From Gymnopus androsaceus JB14 (lineage: Eukaryota > Basidiomycota > Agaricomycetes > Agaricales > Omphalotaceae), in assembly GCA_009733575.1 (NCBI GenBank), contig ML769601.1, positions 53,669 through 117,668 of the forward strand: DNA of 64,000 nt. Direction: 5' to 3'. This document shows positions 20,939 to 33,317 of this stretch, one piece after another. Each line of letters starts with the position of its first letter. Position 1 is the first letter of the stretch. The translations under genes were made by a program, and so were the position numbers. Under the pieces are notes generated by a model. The model had not been told where the DNA came from. It saw only the letters and a program-made list of their open reading frames with translations, and ran no database searches.

Positions 20939-22387
20939 TCACCGCCCTGTCAGATATTCCTCCAAAAAGGAAGCTGTCGTAGCTATCTTCAATCTGGACA
21001 CCATCAGCTTTCCAGATCTCTCCAAAGAAGAAAATGTTCTTCGGTATAACTCTCTGTATTCATCAGGGATTGTATAGGACTTATCTTCGATTAGACGGAT
21101 ATGCACCATTTCGAGTAGAGGAAACTCGGGCCTTTCGAGCATTGCGTCCAGTACAGCCCACTGTTCGCAAAGATTCTGATGATCAAGAAATGTGCCTGCA
21201 GAATAGAACATGAAGTTGACAGTTAAATGTTGCAGAGAAAACCTAGTTCCATCTGGGTTTGGGAGCCTGAGAGGCTCGAAGAGTGCTTCGGTATAGCGAA
21301 TGTTTGCTATGATATGTAACGTTAGGCTGTGCAGGTTTGGTATGTGTTCAAGGAAATCATCTGTGAGAAAAAAAAATAATGATATCAGAACTTGAAGTAG
21401 TGCTTGAATTTGAGACGCACTAATAGGCCAAGGCAAACCACCACGTTCAGCCAGCAGTTCCAATTCTCTGAGGTTTCTGCCGAGGTACCGCACCATTTCT
21501 GAAGCTTCTGGACTGGGCCCAATTCGCAGTACTCGCACATTGCGAACATCAAAGGGGCACCAGTCTTGTTGAAGCCAAGTAAGGAGGAGATCAAAGCGTG
21601 CGAAGTATCGCCCGAACCCCAATTGATCAAGCTGTATAGACTGAGGTGCACCGGACTCCTCCACCGGTGACTGCAGAATAGAAAGTCCATCCCGGCTATG
21701 CCGATCCTTCTCGACATGTAACACCTTCAGATGTGTCGCGTGGCCCAACAGAGATGACAACTCAGCCAGTGTAAATAAGGAGAAATCGGAGAGATAAACT
21801 TGAGTCAGCGAAGGAGCCCTGACTATGTTAGTCAACGCCGACCTTAGTGAAAGGGACAGACGCTTCCAATTGACGTACGAAAGCTGAACTTTGTTCACCT
21901 TTGAGAGACGGTGAACAATCCGTGCAGCAGCCGCATGCAAAGAATCGACGATAGCTTCTCCACTCGAGTAGAAACCGAAATTATACAGCTTTAAGGACTG
22001 CACATACGATGCTAGACGGGGGTTTGCGAGCGTTGCATCGATCTTCCGGAAAGATCGGGTGAACAGCCTGTACTTCGTTTTCATGCTCCTGGCAGATTCA
22101 AACACGCCGAAATGGGGAAATTTAAGAACAATTTCTCGAAAGATGCCACGCTGCGATGGGACAGCCCAGAACCTTGCAACGAGAGCACAATTTAGAAGAG
22201 TAGGAGTATCGCAGTAGAGGTGGTCGAGGATGCATTGTATAAGTTCGTTTGGTAGTTGGTTCTCTACGATGAATGGCTCCGGAGAGGAAGATGTAGTGGC
22301 TGAGGATAAAGGGAGCAGTCTCCACGTCCATTTAATGAACAGCGAGTGGATTCCGCGTCCGAAACGCTTTCTGAGCTTGCGTGTCAT
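20939..22387 (-). CDS. F-box-like protein
   Basis: Long frame of about 480 residues from the ATG at 22387 (MTRKLRKRFGRG). The same start is conserved in the paralogue at 63583, which argues against the ATG 36 nt further upstream. The F-box core is NQLPNELIQCILDHLYCDTPTLLNCALVARFW followed by REIVLKFPHF. Leucine-rich strands follow (VQSLKLYNFGF, LTQVYLSDFSLF, LKVLHVEK, VRVLRIGPSPE, LRELELLAE, LHSLTLHIIA). A 60-nt in-frame GTGCGT...CACAG segment (21421-21362) coding QIQALLQVLISLFFFLT is probably an intron. It would be removed without frame change. Presumed SCF adaptor of a lineage-expanded family. Substrate unknown. Confidence 0.75.
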   Translation of the reverse strand: MTRKLRKRFGRGIHSLFIKWTWRLLPLSSATTSSSPEPFIVENQLPNELIQCILDHLYCDTPTLLNCALVARFWAVPSQRGIFREIVLKFPHFGVFESARSMKTKYRLFTRSFRKIDATLANPRLASYVQSLKLYNFGFYSSGEAIVDSLHAAAARIVHRLSKVNKVQLSYVNWKRLSLSLRSALTNIVRAPSLTQVYLSDFSLFTLAELSSLLGHATHLKVLHVEKDRHSRDGLSILQSPVEESGAPQSIQLDQLGFGRYFARFDLLLTWLQQDWCPFDVRNVRVLRIGPSPEASEMVRYLGRNLRELELLAERGGLPWPISASQIQALLQVLISLFFFLTDDFLEHIPNLHSLTLHIIANIRYTEALFEPLRLPNPDGTRFSLQHLTVNFMFYSAGTFLDHQNLCEQWAVLDAMLERPEFPLLEMVHIRLIEDKSYTIPDEYRELYRRTFSSLERSGKLMVSRLKIATTASFLEEYLTGR

Positions 22388-22769
22388 GGCGGTTGGAGAA
22401 GAGAAAGACAGTTTGACGCCCATTATGTCAAAGCTGTAGTAGGGCAGTTAGGCGCCAAATTCTGTTCAAACTATATTATGATAAGTCAAATTTACGGAGC
22501 CGGGGAGCTCCCATGGCATTGGTGCATTTGGTTAACTACGTTGCAGTTTGTAAGTAAGTAACCGGAGGATCAAGACACTTGAGCATTTAGAGTCCACACG
22601 CAGGATACTGTAGAGGATTAATAAAGGGCTAGCTCTTAGTAGCGTTGAAAGTCTACCAAGATGCAAAGACTATTTTATTTGTATATGTGAAGTTCGTCGC
22701 ATGTGGTCATTCGCGATTTGTGCTTATTCTATATTGTACGCCTCTTGTTTAACCCTCCTTCCTTTAATC
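22388..22769. other. Intergenic, no gene seen
   Basis: Upstream region of the F-box gene and downstream region of the LysM gene. Only short uninformative frames. Confidence 0.4.
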
Positions 22770-23392
22770 CTAGGCCTCGTTGGGAATACACAGAACCTGC
22801 ACAGTAAATGATCAGAAAAAAAAAATTTTAATTAATGTGGTGTAGTACTTACCTCGCCGACTGACAAGTTGTTGCAAAGGGGATCAATTTCGGAGTTGGC
22901 AGCCTCCAATTCGGCGACAGTGATGCCAAACTGATTGGCGATCGAAATGCAGACGTCGCCAGATTTGACAGTATACTCTGCACTGCACGCTGCGGCAGGG
23001 ATACAGAGTTGCTGCCCCACAAAAAGGTTATCGCAGTTGGCATCCACGACCTGCATTGGAAAAGAGATCAGTTCGTTTTTTTTGGCACCAGAGACGGTAA
23101 AAAACTCTTACCGGATTGGCAGCGAGCAGCGAAGCGTCTGATACCTGGAGTTGAAGAAAGTTAGTAATGCAACTAGCTACTTGAAAAAAAACCTGCATTA
23201 AACTTTGCTGCGATCGCAACGCAGTTATCACCTGAGACGACGGTATAGGTCGCTTGACAACTACTTTGAGCGAGGACACGGACACCTAAACCATTCAGGT
23301 TAGCCTCCGATGAGTACTGATAGACTGAGAGCCATACCCATGATAGCAACAAGAGCAGTGACCAAAGCGAACAAGGAAAGACGAGCAAACAT
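22770..23392 (-). CDS. Small secreted protein with two LysM domains
   Basis: Five exons (23392-23338, 23285-23193, 23137-23112, 23050-22853, 22796-22770) give 132 residues. The signal peptide is at 1-24 (MFARLSLFALVTALVAIMG, cleavage near LAQ). LysM1 is at 31-75 (TYTVVSGDNCVAIAAKFN to LFVGQQLCIP) and LysM2 at 83-129 (EYTVKSGDVCISIANQFG to LSVGEVLCIP). Each has the YTV-SGD-C start and the C-I-P end, and cysteines pair in the fungal LysM pattern. There is no catalytic domain, so this is a chitin/GlcNAc-binding effector-like or cell-wall protein. The acceptor for exon 3 is the second of two AGs (ATCAG), chosen because only it keeps the frame. Confidence 0.87.
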
Positions 23393-23492
23393 GGTGGAAT
23401 AGAAGGCAGAGAGGCAAGAAAATTTTGAGATGTGGGGTAAGAGAAGAGAAATCTCCAGTGACCTGGGGAAATACTTGCAAAACGTTCAACTC

Positions 23493-23499
23493 TTTATAG
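23493..23499 (-). promoter_or_regulatory. TATA box of the LysM gene
   Basis: TATAAAG on the minus strand, about 100 bp before the start codon at 23392. Confidence 0.45.
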
Positions 23500-24360
23500 G
23501 TTTTCAAGCTTTGTCTGGTTACTGTGACAATATCGTAAGAGATCTGGTATGCATTGCATTTGAGCGAGTCATGGCGGTCTTCAGATGCCGCAAACTAAGT
23601 CCCGCGCAGAGCGACACTCGGGAGAAGAAGATTATTATAGTGCTTTCCGTTCCGTTTTTGATGAATAATCTCTTTGAGCCGCAGAAAATTGACAGCATTT
23701 TGCCTTCTGCGGAGTCCAAAAGACCAGTCAAAATACCAATAAGTGGTCTTTGGGAATCCCCACCTCCTGAGTCAACCTCTTTCAACTTCCTACGCTCCCG
23801 CTTCACCGTACCAGTCAAGACTTCTCCACGCACTTTACGGAAATCCGAATACGATGATTGCCTCCTGCACCTGCAGCATACTATTATTGAAGGTCGAGAT
23901 ATTTCAATTGGGCCTTAAAGAAATGGAAATAGCTCAGATGAAGATATCCTCTTCCTCTGAACTCATACTTCGGCCTCCTGTATCCGTGTAAATACGGCGC
24001 TTCATTACCTGCGAGTGTTTTAGTAAATGCCGCATGCGGGTTCACAGTTACTTATAATACCTGTGGAGTTGAGGGTACCTGGTATTCAATCAATACAGAC
24101 AGTAGAAAATGAGTTGGCATTTGAAGCCTGCGGCGCCACCGCTCATATTGGCGACCTTTCGACCAAGAAAATGAACCCGTCGCTTTCACTTCCTGATTCT
24201 TTACGGACCTTACTGCTCTATAAACGTAAACGGCACTGTTTGATAGATCTAGTTTTTTCTCAAATATCATTTGAAGACTGAGGGAAGTGGCATGAGCGGG
24301 ATACGGATGCAGAGGAAATATTCGTACAGACCATTTATACATCTTGTGTCTAATTCTACA
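23500..24360. other. Intergenic, no gene supported
   Basis: Several frames of 80-160 codons overlap on both strands but none has a domain or splice context. Confidence 0.4.
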
Positions 24361-27300
24361 TTAGAGTCCATGTCGTACCCAATAATCTACCCAGAGTTTA
24401 GCTTCACAGTGGCCAATGGGATCTAGTTCTTGCATCCGCCTGCTAATGCGCTGGATGTTTACTATCTTGAGAACAGTACCTCCGAGTGCCTCCGAGTCTT
24501 CAACGGTCTCATCACTAGCCCTTGCCATAGCACGCACAAATTCAATAATTTTAGCAGCGGGCTATTAAATTTCAGAGGAATTCAGCAGACATTCACCGCG
24601 TATTATAGTCTCAAAGCTTACAATATCTTTTGCGATCTTTTCCGATGATAGAGTGGAAGCGGTATCTTCTAGAGCCTGAGCCCACTTCCGGAAAGGAACC
24701 ATGGGCAACGCGTCCGTGGAAAGATGTTTGGCTGAGATCAATGACTTTTGCATTGCCCCCATCACACTCGACCAAGACACTGGACGAGGGTGTACAAGGT
24801 TGATGGCGAAAGAAGGTTTCTCCTTAACAAATCCAACATCGAGAATAGCTTCGGCAAGCGCATCAATAGGAGCCCAGGAGACAACCTCCGAGGTACTGTT
24901 AGCCAGCATATTCCTTTCGATGGTACTATTCACACTCACTCCACTTGCATCCGGAAGCATGCCCAAAGTTAGCGAGGACTTGATGATCATCGGGAGCCAG
25001 TCACTCATAGCCCAAGCAGGATTTAAACGTCCACCTGTGATTTGACCAATTCGGAACGACGAGGAATTCAAACCGCTCTTTGCTAAGATCTGTGAGCATA
25101 GCAAAATGAGATATGATCAAGACGATGGTGCGAAAGAACACGAACTCTTTCTGAAATATACTTGCTTTCCCCATAACCGCTGCCAACTGCGTACTGAGGG
25201 TCTGACACGACTTCCTCTGGGTAGGGACCCAAGGATTTGGAATTCCACGATTGTGCAGATCCAATAGACGAGGTGAACAGGAAACGTAGCGATGAAGCAT
25301 ATCGAGATGAACGAGCCAAATCAATAAGATTTCGAGTTCCATGAACATGGGGTTCGAAAGAAGACAAAGAAAGGTTGAAATCCAGTCTCCATGCATTATG
25401 GACAATGAGTGTCAAGCTATCCTGAAGCTATATTGCCAAAGGTTATTAGAATATCTAAAGCTGTAGAAAATGGAATTCATACTCGATTGTATACATCATC
25501 CATTAGGCCTAGTTGTGGCTCCCAACTATCACCTTCAAGGAGAACGAGTTTATCAGAAGAAAGGAGTGTGACGTCGAGCTCCTTGTCTTTGAACCGCTCC
25601 TGATGCCGCTGCATTATAGACATTTGAGAGGAAGGTCGATTCAAAGTGTACACAAGAGCAACGGATTCATTCGAGAGTAGAGAGGCAAGCATCTGCGCGC
25701 CAAGATTACCAGTTGATCCCGTCAGTAGCGCAACCGTTTCAGTCGCAGGAGTGTCAGCTTTGGAAGTAATTGGAACGTCCAGCCCTGAAGAATACGAGGA
25801 TATCATATTCTCTATTGCAGCTTCATGCCCATTACCAACCCCGTTTTGATTATTTGGATTTTGAACGAGCCCGACAATGAACTCGGAGAGCCTTTCGATT
25901 GTAGGGTAGTTGTATACAGTGTTCTGCGTAATCAGCCGTGAAGCTGCCTGCAGAGAAGGGTTTCCGGAGCCCCGCAGTGCGCCGATCATACGCAATCGGA
26001 GGACGGTTGCACACAAGCTGAGAAGAGCGTTCAGCGACGGTACCTTTGTATGATAATGCTCATCGTAGCGCACCTATCAAACCCATGATCGAAAATATCA
26101 TCCGATAAATCCACAGAGTTGTAGCATAAATCCTTCACCTCCGCCGTGAGCCACTGCTGCACTGCCGAGAGATCCCAAGTCAAAGGACCGGATGAGGCAC
26201 TGGCATTTGACTCCACTGCTTCATATCTGATTGTTGAATTAGAATCCCGCCGGCTTTCCTATCAAGGGACATACATCTGGTCAATTTCCTTCTCGTATTC
26301 CTTGTATGCCGCCTTCCGCATAACTGTGCCTTTTGGAGTCCGTGGGAGGGGTTTTGTGGACGAGGCAATGAGAATCATCTCCTTGTAGATTCTACTAAAT
26401 GCAGGGACCAGTCTGTTGGCCTCTTCGATTATAGGCCTATTAGATATGAGAGGACGAGCGATAGGAAAAACTGATAGATCTGCATACCAAATCTTGTTAC
26501 GGAAACCGGATACTTGAGCTTGGTCATTGATGTCGACCTCGTTCCCAGATGACGGCTCGAGCAATACTCCAGGTTGATCCCGTTGGCGTCCGAACATAAC
26601 GACACCAGTAATTCTGCAAACGTAGAAACTCATGAGAGCCAGTCCAAGATGAAAGCAAGTGTGATGTACTTACAAGGGACTCTTAATAACACATTCTTCG
26701 AAGGGTTGGGGAACAGTCTTTTCACCTGAAGAATGAATTATGACATCGTCCATGCGTCCGATACTGAGGACGTGAGCTCAACCACGACCCAGGATGGAAC
26801 AGCTCGACTTACATAAACCATAAACCCGGTTTGGTAGGATGTGGTTTGAATAGGTCTGACGTCGCATACCCAGACACATCTGGAAGGTTTTCCACAACTA
26901 CGCAGTATGAATCTGTGTTCTGAATATAAACATGCGTTTAGAGAAAGAAATTTTATTATTATGCGGCGTGCAAGTATTTTACTCACCAAAAGTTGAAGCT
27001 CAAAAGTACCATCTCCTTGAGGATTCCACCGGATGTGCGGACTATCGGAGAATCTATGCCATGCCCAATCCTCGGGACTGTTTTCCAAGTTCGATAGTGC
27101 AGGGCAGCCAAATTCAGTGCCGCCATACCCCACTCGAAGATTGACTGAATTTGCAATGAGAAAATCGCCTGTTGCAGGGGCTAGAGGTCCGCCGCCCGTA
27201 ATCTAAAAATGGTTATTTTAGATTAGTTATGAACTCAGTGTTTCATACAGTCAAGCACTCACAAGAAGTCGAAGTGATCTTAGAAGCATCTACACTCGAC

Positions 27301-28337
27301 GGAGAGTGAGCCCAGATCTGTATCATTGCGGGTATAGCAAGACAAGCACTACTGCGTGTCCTTCGAAGATGCTCAATAACATTATCAGGTGTCGCCTGAA
27401 CTGGTGACATGTGTGGTTTATTCACCACCGCAGGGTAAGTGGCTATTGTGTTTCCGGCGTATAATGGAGCTATAATCTGAATCCAGAACCCCATGGCATG
27501 AAACGAAGGAACTGACATGCTCGCAATGCGACAGTCACCAAACTGATGGGTGATTGCTGTATATTACGGGGTCATGGAAGTTAGAAAGGCAATGGTATCG
27601 CTGACTTTCAAAGCTTCCTCACCGCTGCTCGCCCAGTTCTTGATAAAGTGATAATTAAGTGAAATGGGTTTAGGCAATCCGGTGCTTCCAGACGAGTGCA
27701 ATATTCCAACAATGGCATCTAGAGCAGGATAGGATGAGGCCGGGGGATACATCTCGAATGAATCATTTTCGATCTCGGCTCCAAGCTTTGGAAATAGTTC
27801 ATTCAACCCCGGAATTTCCTCGAAAGTAAGATCATAGCTGGGTTCACCAGGAGTCTCAGTCGCCAACTCCGACTTTATATTCTGGAATAGCTCCTGCAGA
27901 GTGGATTGTGTACCCAGAATACGATGAGCTCCAGTCTTTTTCATTCAGATTGATCACCGCTGCGGGCGTGTTACGGGGAGAAATTGGGAAAGGCTTAATA
28001 ACCGCGTTAAACCAACGCGGTCGTAGAAGCAGAAAATTCGACTTACGATTAATCCGGCCTCCATCAGGCCCACTGTGACTGAGGCATAGACAATGGTGTC
28101 CACTAGCGCTATGATGCCCACTACCTCGCGATCTGGGCCTGAACGACATGGGCGGACGAGATGAGCTGCACGATGGCAGGCGCGAATGAACTCTAGGTAT
28201 TTGATTTCTGTGAGACCGTCTTTCCCGTCAGACGCGTAAACATAAACAAGTTCGTTGGGATTATGTTCGTAATGGAACTTGATGACTTGAGGGATGGTAG
28301 TGTGTTCATCTACAGATGGTTTCAAGAGGGTCATCAT
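24361..28337 (-). CDS. NRPS-like adenylate-forming reductase (A-T-R)
   Basis: Multi-exon gene from ATG 28337 to TAA 24361. The adenylation domain has SSGSTGLPKP (A3), GDCRIASMSVPSFHAMG, GGGPLAPATGDF, VGYGGTEFG, GLWFIGRMDD and PRTPKGTVMRKAAY. The carrier domain has GFDSL with the phosphopantetheine serine (codon split by a 56-nt intron) followed by RLRMIGALR and NTVYNYPTIERLSEFI. The thioester-reductase domain has the Rossmann motif GSTGNLG, then YGESKYISER (YxxxK) and SFRIGQITGG. This layout reduces a carrier-bound acid to an aldehyde or alcohol, as in basidiomycete carboxylic-acid-reductase-like and aminoadipate-reductase-like enzymes. The product is unknown and no other pathway gene is adjacent. 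One defect: an extra A at about 27945 puts PAAVINL and MKKTGAHRILG in different frames, so the copy is either frameshifted or misread there. Confidence 0.85.
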
Positions 28338-28400
28338 TCGTCGCGGTTTATCTTCGTAGCAGAGGCGGGAAGATAGTGATGAACAAAATGATGCATCTGG

Positions 28401-28410
28401 GTATTTATAC
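28401..28410 (-). promoter_or_regulatory. TATA box of the NRPS-like gene
   Basis: GTATAAATAC on the minus strand, 64 bp before the start codon. Confidence 0.5.
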
Positions 28411-28679
28411 CAAAGATATTACCCGAACCTCTTCCGACGGTCAACGAATTTTTTTGGGAGTTGGTCACTTGGCACGACAAATCATGCTCATTCTAGGTGC
28501 CAATCGTTTTCCCAAGACGATCAACCCGCGACCATTGCGTCAATCGTATTGTCACGGATATTAAGGACCATATACATAACACTTGGACAGACTGCATGCA
28601 GCCCATGGGGCATCTATACACGAAAAACGGATCATCACGAGTGGGGAAAGCAGCAGAGTCTGAGGGACACCGACTCAAC

Positions 28680-28992
28680 TTATCCAAAAATATTCAAGAA
28701 CACATATTCATGACGAGGTCCTGGTGAAAAGTGGCATTGCTATCCGAGTCCCGCGGCCAGAATCACACAGTGGTATTGAGGACATTAGAGTTGGGCCGTA
28801 AGCGTACGATGATTGATGTTCTTCAACTACTATAGCTTGGTCCAAAGATTCAAGAACGTATACTGGATAACGAGGTTATCTCATGTGAGGGGTAATACCA
28901 TCCGAGTCCTTCGGCCAGAATCGCGGAGTGGATATTGAGGCCATACTATAAGCAGTGTACAGTGAGCGCCGATGGCGAACATATTTCATTAG
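28680..28992. repeat. Diverged tandem duplication, ~155-bp unit
   Basis: Unit 1 (about 28680-28835) and unit 2 (about 28845-28992) share, in order, TTCAAGAAC, a run with ACGAGGT, ATCCGAGTCC, CGGCCAGAATC, ATTGAGG, and TAGCTTGG(T/A)CCAA. Non-coding. It lies between the divergent promoters of the NRPS-like and NYN genes. The rest of 28411-29305 holds no supported gene. Confidence 0.6.
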
Positions 28993-29305
28993 CTTGGACC
29001 AAGAATAACTGTGTCGATTTACAGTAAGAGTCGTATAAAGAAGCGAAACGCTGATAACTGTTTACATGGACAGGCTGACAGCCCAGGGCCGAAGACGAAG
29101 AATTGACGAAGAACTTGAAGATGGTGATTCGATGTAGACATTGAACGAACATGTTTCTGTTGGAGAACATGAAGGGAAGACGATAAGATAAGATTCCCGG
29201 TCCGTTTGGGTCCGAATGTCGAAGCTGTGCCAGCCTGCCTCATGCAAGCGGCATGCCACTTCCTTCTAACCTTCATCTAATTTCCCCTTCTATCTTTATT
29301 GAATC

Positions 29306-32097
29306 ATGATTCGCTCGAATTCTGATACTACTACTACTACCACTACTGGTTCACCAACTCCTGTCAGTCCTTTCTCTTCCGACTATTCCGTGCGTTCGGA
29401 GCCTACTTCAGACGGTAAGTACCATTTCTTATTGTTCATTATGATCTATCCAACTTTCTCATGTAGAAACACCCGACCTTGGAGCCTTCACCGCTGTATT
29501 TCGGGAGTGGAATCATCTCCAGCCGCCGCCTCGAATCCACCTGTATACTCATTCGGAATCTCAGTCTTCTTCTTCACCTCATGATCAAATTACAACAACA
29601 ACAACTTCCAGCGATCTCCGAGAAGTAAAATCAACAGTATGGTCGCACAGACCTATTGCCAATTATCTTTCCTTGTCAGAAACTATCGTGGACGAACTCG
29701 AATCTACCAGTGAAACTGACCGAGATCGTCCTAGGACTGTGGATATTCAAGACGGGGAACCGTTTTATGAGAATGACATTTACGATGATGTTCACGACGT
29801 TGATGAACCTGACGATTCTGATGAGCAGCCACAGCAACTCGAGGTTGATGAGCAACCGTCGCTCGGTTACCTCGACGAAGCGCTGAAATTTATCGCTGCA
29901 GAACGTGACCGATGGGCCGCACAGCGAGAGGCTGGTGCTACGGCTACGGCTACAGCAGCGATGTTATCTGGAATCGAACCTCGTCGGAAACGTCGAAGGA
30001 AACGAAACAAGACACCTCGTGCACAATCTACCAGTCGTACTGCGACTGCCACTGCGTCTGTCTCTGATGATGTCGATGTCGCAGACGCAGATGACTCTTC
30101 CTCTTCTATCGACCAACAACAACCTAGTCCTCGTGGTTCTGGCGTGCAACCGCTGTTCAACTCGGTATCTACACCAGGGACCCCCCGTAAATCCCGAGGT
30201 CGACCTGTTCAACAGGCTAAACATCTACAGCACAGTCGATCTACGCCCCAGCTTCGCAGCAGGTTCCAGCATCACGAGGAGGACGAAGACGAAGACGACG
30301 AGGATGAGTCTATGACTGACCCAGTCATCGAAGACCCAGACTCTCCTCGCGTTGCCCAATTGAAAGTTCTAGGGAAGAAGCTTGAAGCTCTTTTCCCTGA
30401 GGATAAAGAGTATCTCAAGACGGTTCAATACGAAACTATGGTTTCGCCCCCTGTTCAACCTGGCTATTTCGACCCTGCATCTCCATATCCATCTTCAGAT
30501 ACCAGAAATGTAGTATTGGGTGGATTCGTGGACACTCGAGGTGTCCCGCCAAAGAAACCCGAGTCTAACGAGAGGCTGATCCATGTATTTGTTGATCAGT
30601 GCGTTGTCAATTTTTGCTACGATTCTCGACTAAAATAGCTTACAATTCAACCACAGCTCAAACATCCTTATTGGTTTACTAAACTACCTTCGGCGATACC
30701 CTCGACAACACCCGCAGTACCGAGATTCTTCTTCTTTTGCACTATTCGCGCCCATCACCAAGGCTGTTATGACACGTACCTTCCCGCATCCATTCTCTTC
30801 TCCCTATTCCAATCCCAAACTCTCTTCCAACTCTAACCCGTATCCCAAACCTCCAAAACACCTCTCCCACTCTGCCCTCTCTCTCATCCTCGAACGCGGT
30901 CGTCCTGTCACTCGAAGGGTGCTCGTGACTTCGTCGCCGCTTTATCAGCCGATAGAGAGTGCGCAGATGTTGGGCTTCGAGGTGAGGGTTTTTGCGAGGG
31001 TTCCAAGTACCGGGGAGGAGAGAGAAAGAAACAACAGTTATAACGGTAACGGTAGCGGCGGACATAAAAGAAGCCAAAGCAGTGGCTCATATTCGTTCAA
31101 CCCTAACTCTGGTGCAGGGACCGCCGGAGTTGGTTCTCCTGCAGGAACAGGCATAGGCGATTCTCCTCAACGACGCCAGCGGAAGAGAGCCGGAAGTATG
31201 AACAACAACAGCAGCACCTATAATAATAACACGTCCTCCTCGTCTTCCATGACCACTGCGACGACCAACGGTGCCATTAACATTGGACCGAGTCCGAATC
31301 CTCCGTTTTTCGCCGGATCAGGTGGTTATGGACGGAAAAAATTCCATAGTCGGAAAAAATCCGACAATAATACATCGACTGAGAGCGAACAGAATGGGGG
31401 ACAAGCAGGAAAAGGGCTGGGAGGAGCAGGAGCAGGACCCGCCCCAAATTCTGGGTGGCGTCCTGGGTATTTACACTCGCACTCCCTACCTACGTCTCAT
31501 ACGTCTACACCTCCGCTATACGCAAACAACACAAACCCAAACGCGAACACGAATGGACTCCTCCCAGCTGCTAATATCATTTCTCCCTCGGCCCCGCAAT
31601 CGCAACCGCGCATCCGGTACCGCGAACAAGGCGTCGACGAGCTCCTTCAACTCAAACTTCACCAAGTCCTCGCCTCCATCGATGGGCCTCCTCCGCCGGG
31701 AAGCACCATTGTCCTAGCCACTGGCGATGGTAATGTTGGCGAATTTAATGAAGATGGGTTTCTGGGAACTGTGCGAACGGCGTTGAAGAGGGGGTGGAAA
31801 GTTGAATTGTACGCTTGGGAAGGAGGGCTGAGTGGGAGATGGAAGAAGGAGTTTGGGGAGGGGAGTGAGTGGGGGAAGAATACTACTACTACGACCCCTG
31901 CGGGAGCAGGGAAGAACTCGGGTACGCCGAAAACGAAGGCGAAGATGAAGGGAAAGTTTGGCTCGCCTTCTGTCAAATCGTCCAATGGACCTAGAGCAGA
32001 TGCCTCAGCTTCTCTTGTATCAGGCGATTCTGGGCCGCGGTTCAAAGTCATCGGGATGGAACAGTTTGGGAGCGAGTTGGTGGAGATTTATTATTGA
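29306..32097 (+). CDS. NYN-domain (PIN-like) protein with a long low-complexity insert
   Basis: Three exons (29306-29414, 29467-30598, 30657-32097) give 893 residues. The N-terminus has a Thr run and acidic, Ser/Gln-rich disordered segments. At about 408-426 LIHVFVDHSNILIGLLNYL carries the first NYN strand with its acidic residue. The other NYN strands come about 310 residues later: GVDELLQLKLHQVL, then PPPPGSTIVLATGDGNVGEF with the catalytic-type Asp, then RGWKVELYAWEGGLS and a final FKVIGMEQFGSELVEIYY. Between them lies a Ser/Asn/Gly-rich insert. NYN domains are RNase-like folds, so RNA processing or turnover is likely. The exon 2/3 junction (CA|C) restores HSNILIG in frame. Several upstream frames with non-ATG starts are part of exon 2. 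Confidence 0.83.
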
Positions 32098-32746
32098 TTC
32101 GCGGCGCGCGTGCAAGCCAACTCCCGCTGCGTGATGAACTGTTATGCTTGTCGCAATAGTGACGAGGGGTGGGAATGGGATAGTCGGGGAGGCTAAACGA
32201 TAGGCCAGTGTAGAGATCTATCGGTGTGCTTTTTTTTTGTATGTACCAGTATCTAGGTGTGCGCTGGGTTAAGGACGGTCTCAGGAGAGTTATTCCCTGA
32301 CGGCGATATAAACGGGGAGGCTTGTTATTTGTAAACTAAGTATAATGTAAGTTAGTAGTATCGATGTCCAAGCGAAGGTGCTTAAGTATTCGTATGTACT
32401 TAGTTCCAGTGTAGTTAACTGTTACTGTACTTGCTTTCTTGTAAGTTGAATCTATAAATCCAAGTATTTGTTTCGCATTAGAATCTGGGGCTCGAGTGTA
32501 TCTAGTGGTCTTTAGGTTATAAGCACTGATGATAAGCGTAGTCGATTCCCGTGTCGCAAGTCAAGGGTCGGCCACCATTTTCGTCCTACCTGGCATAAAG
32601 AGCAATCTTGTCTTGCGAGACTGTGCCTACGGCCCGAGCTCAATGGGTCATTACCGGTCGTCACTCTTAGTCTCGTCCTTTTATTCCGATGGTACTGTAG
32701 AGGGAAAAAAACTTCCTGTACTTGCAGCATCTATCATAGAAACAAA
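32098..32746. other. 3' flank of the NYN gene
   Basis: Non-coding. Includes a T-run at 32231-32239 and no clear gene. Confidence 0.4.
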
Positions 32747-33317
32747 CTACCACATCTTGCCTCCATTCGACCCCCCTCCTTCTGTAAGATTCCTCTTACT
32801 CGTTTTGGCAGCCAGAAACAACACTGTCATCTCTCCAATATCCTCCAGCTCAATCTCGTTTCTGCCAGCCAACTGCCAGCCACCTGGGCCAATATCGACG
32901 CCGGTGTGAGCAGCTGCAGTGCATATCTCATGGTAAGAAGGGAAAAATGAGCCAAAGCTAGATTTGAAGTTTGACCGCTGATACATACCGTAGTGAACTC
33001 TTCTCACCCTCGGCCGATAACTGCTGCCGCAGGTACAAGTGCAGCGTCGCTCAATCTCAACGCACGTTGTAGTGGACATTAGTAAGAAGCCATTTCAATA
33101 TGCATTCCTAATATGATTCTTAACCTATCACACATCTAGTGATGTGCCCAGAGGTCTCATTCAATTTCTCCGCAAAGACTTCATCACAAAAGAAGACTCG
33201 GAGAAAGGCTTCTCTGTTTCCAGCTTTCGGGATGCTATCAGTCCATAAGATGCGCTTGGTATTGTGGGACTCCACATCATAATTCAATATGGTATCCAGC
33301 TTCCTCGAAGGCGACAA
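32747..33317 (-). CDS. Hypothetical protein, at least two possible exons
   Basis: An upstream frame from 33317 (MSPSRKLDTILNYD, then TKRILWTDSIP) can splice out at GTGTGATAG. A second frame ends GGWQLAGRNEIELEDIGEMTVLFLAAKTSKR near 32750. The first exon recurs at 36560-36973 as MSPSRRLDTILNCD, so it has been duplicated. I do not recognise the family, and the join between the two parts is not resolved. Confidence 0.3.

Noticed and set aside
24361..28337. Biosynthetic gene cluster around the NRPS-like reductase
   Set aside because: Neighbours are a LysM protein and an NYN protein. No tailoring enzyme, transporter or regulator is adjacent.
29867..30315. Overlapping minus- and plus-strand frames inside the NYN gene
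   Set aside because: Shadows of exon 2, caused by its repetitive codons.
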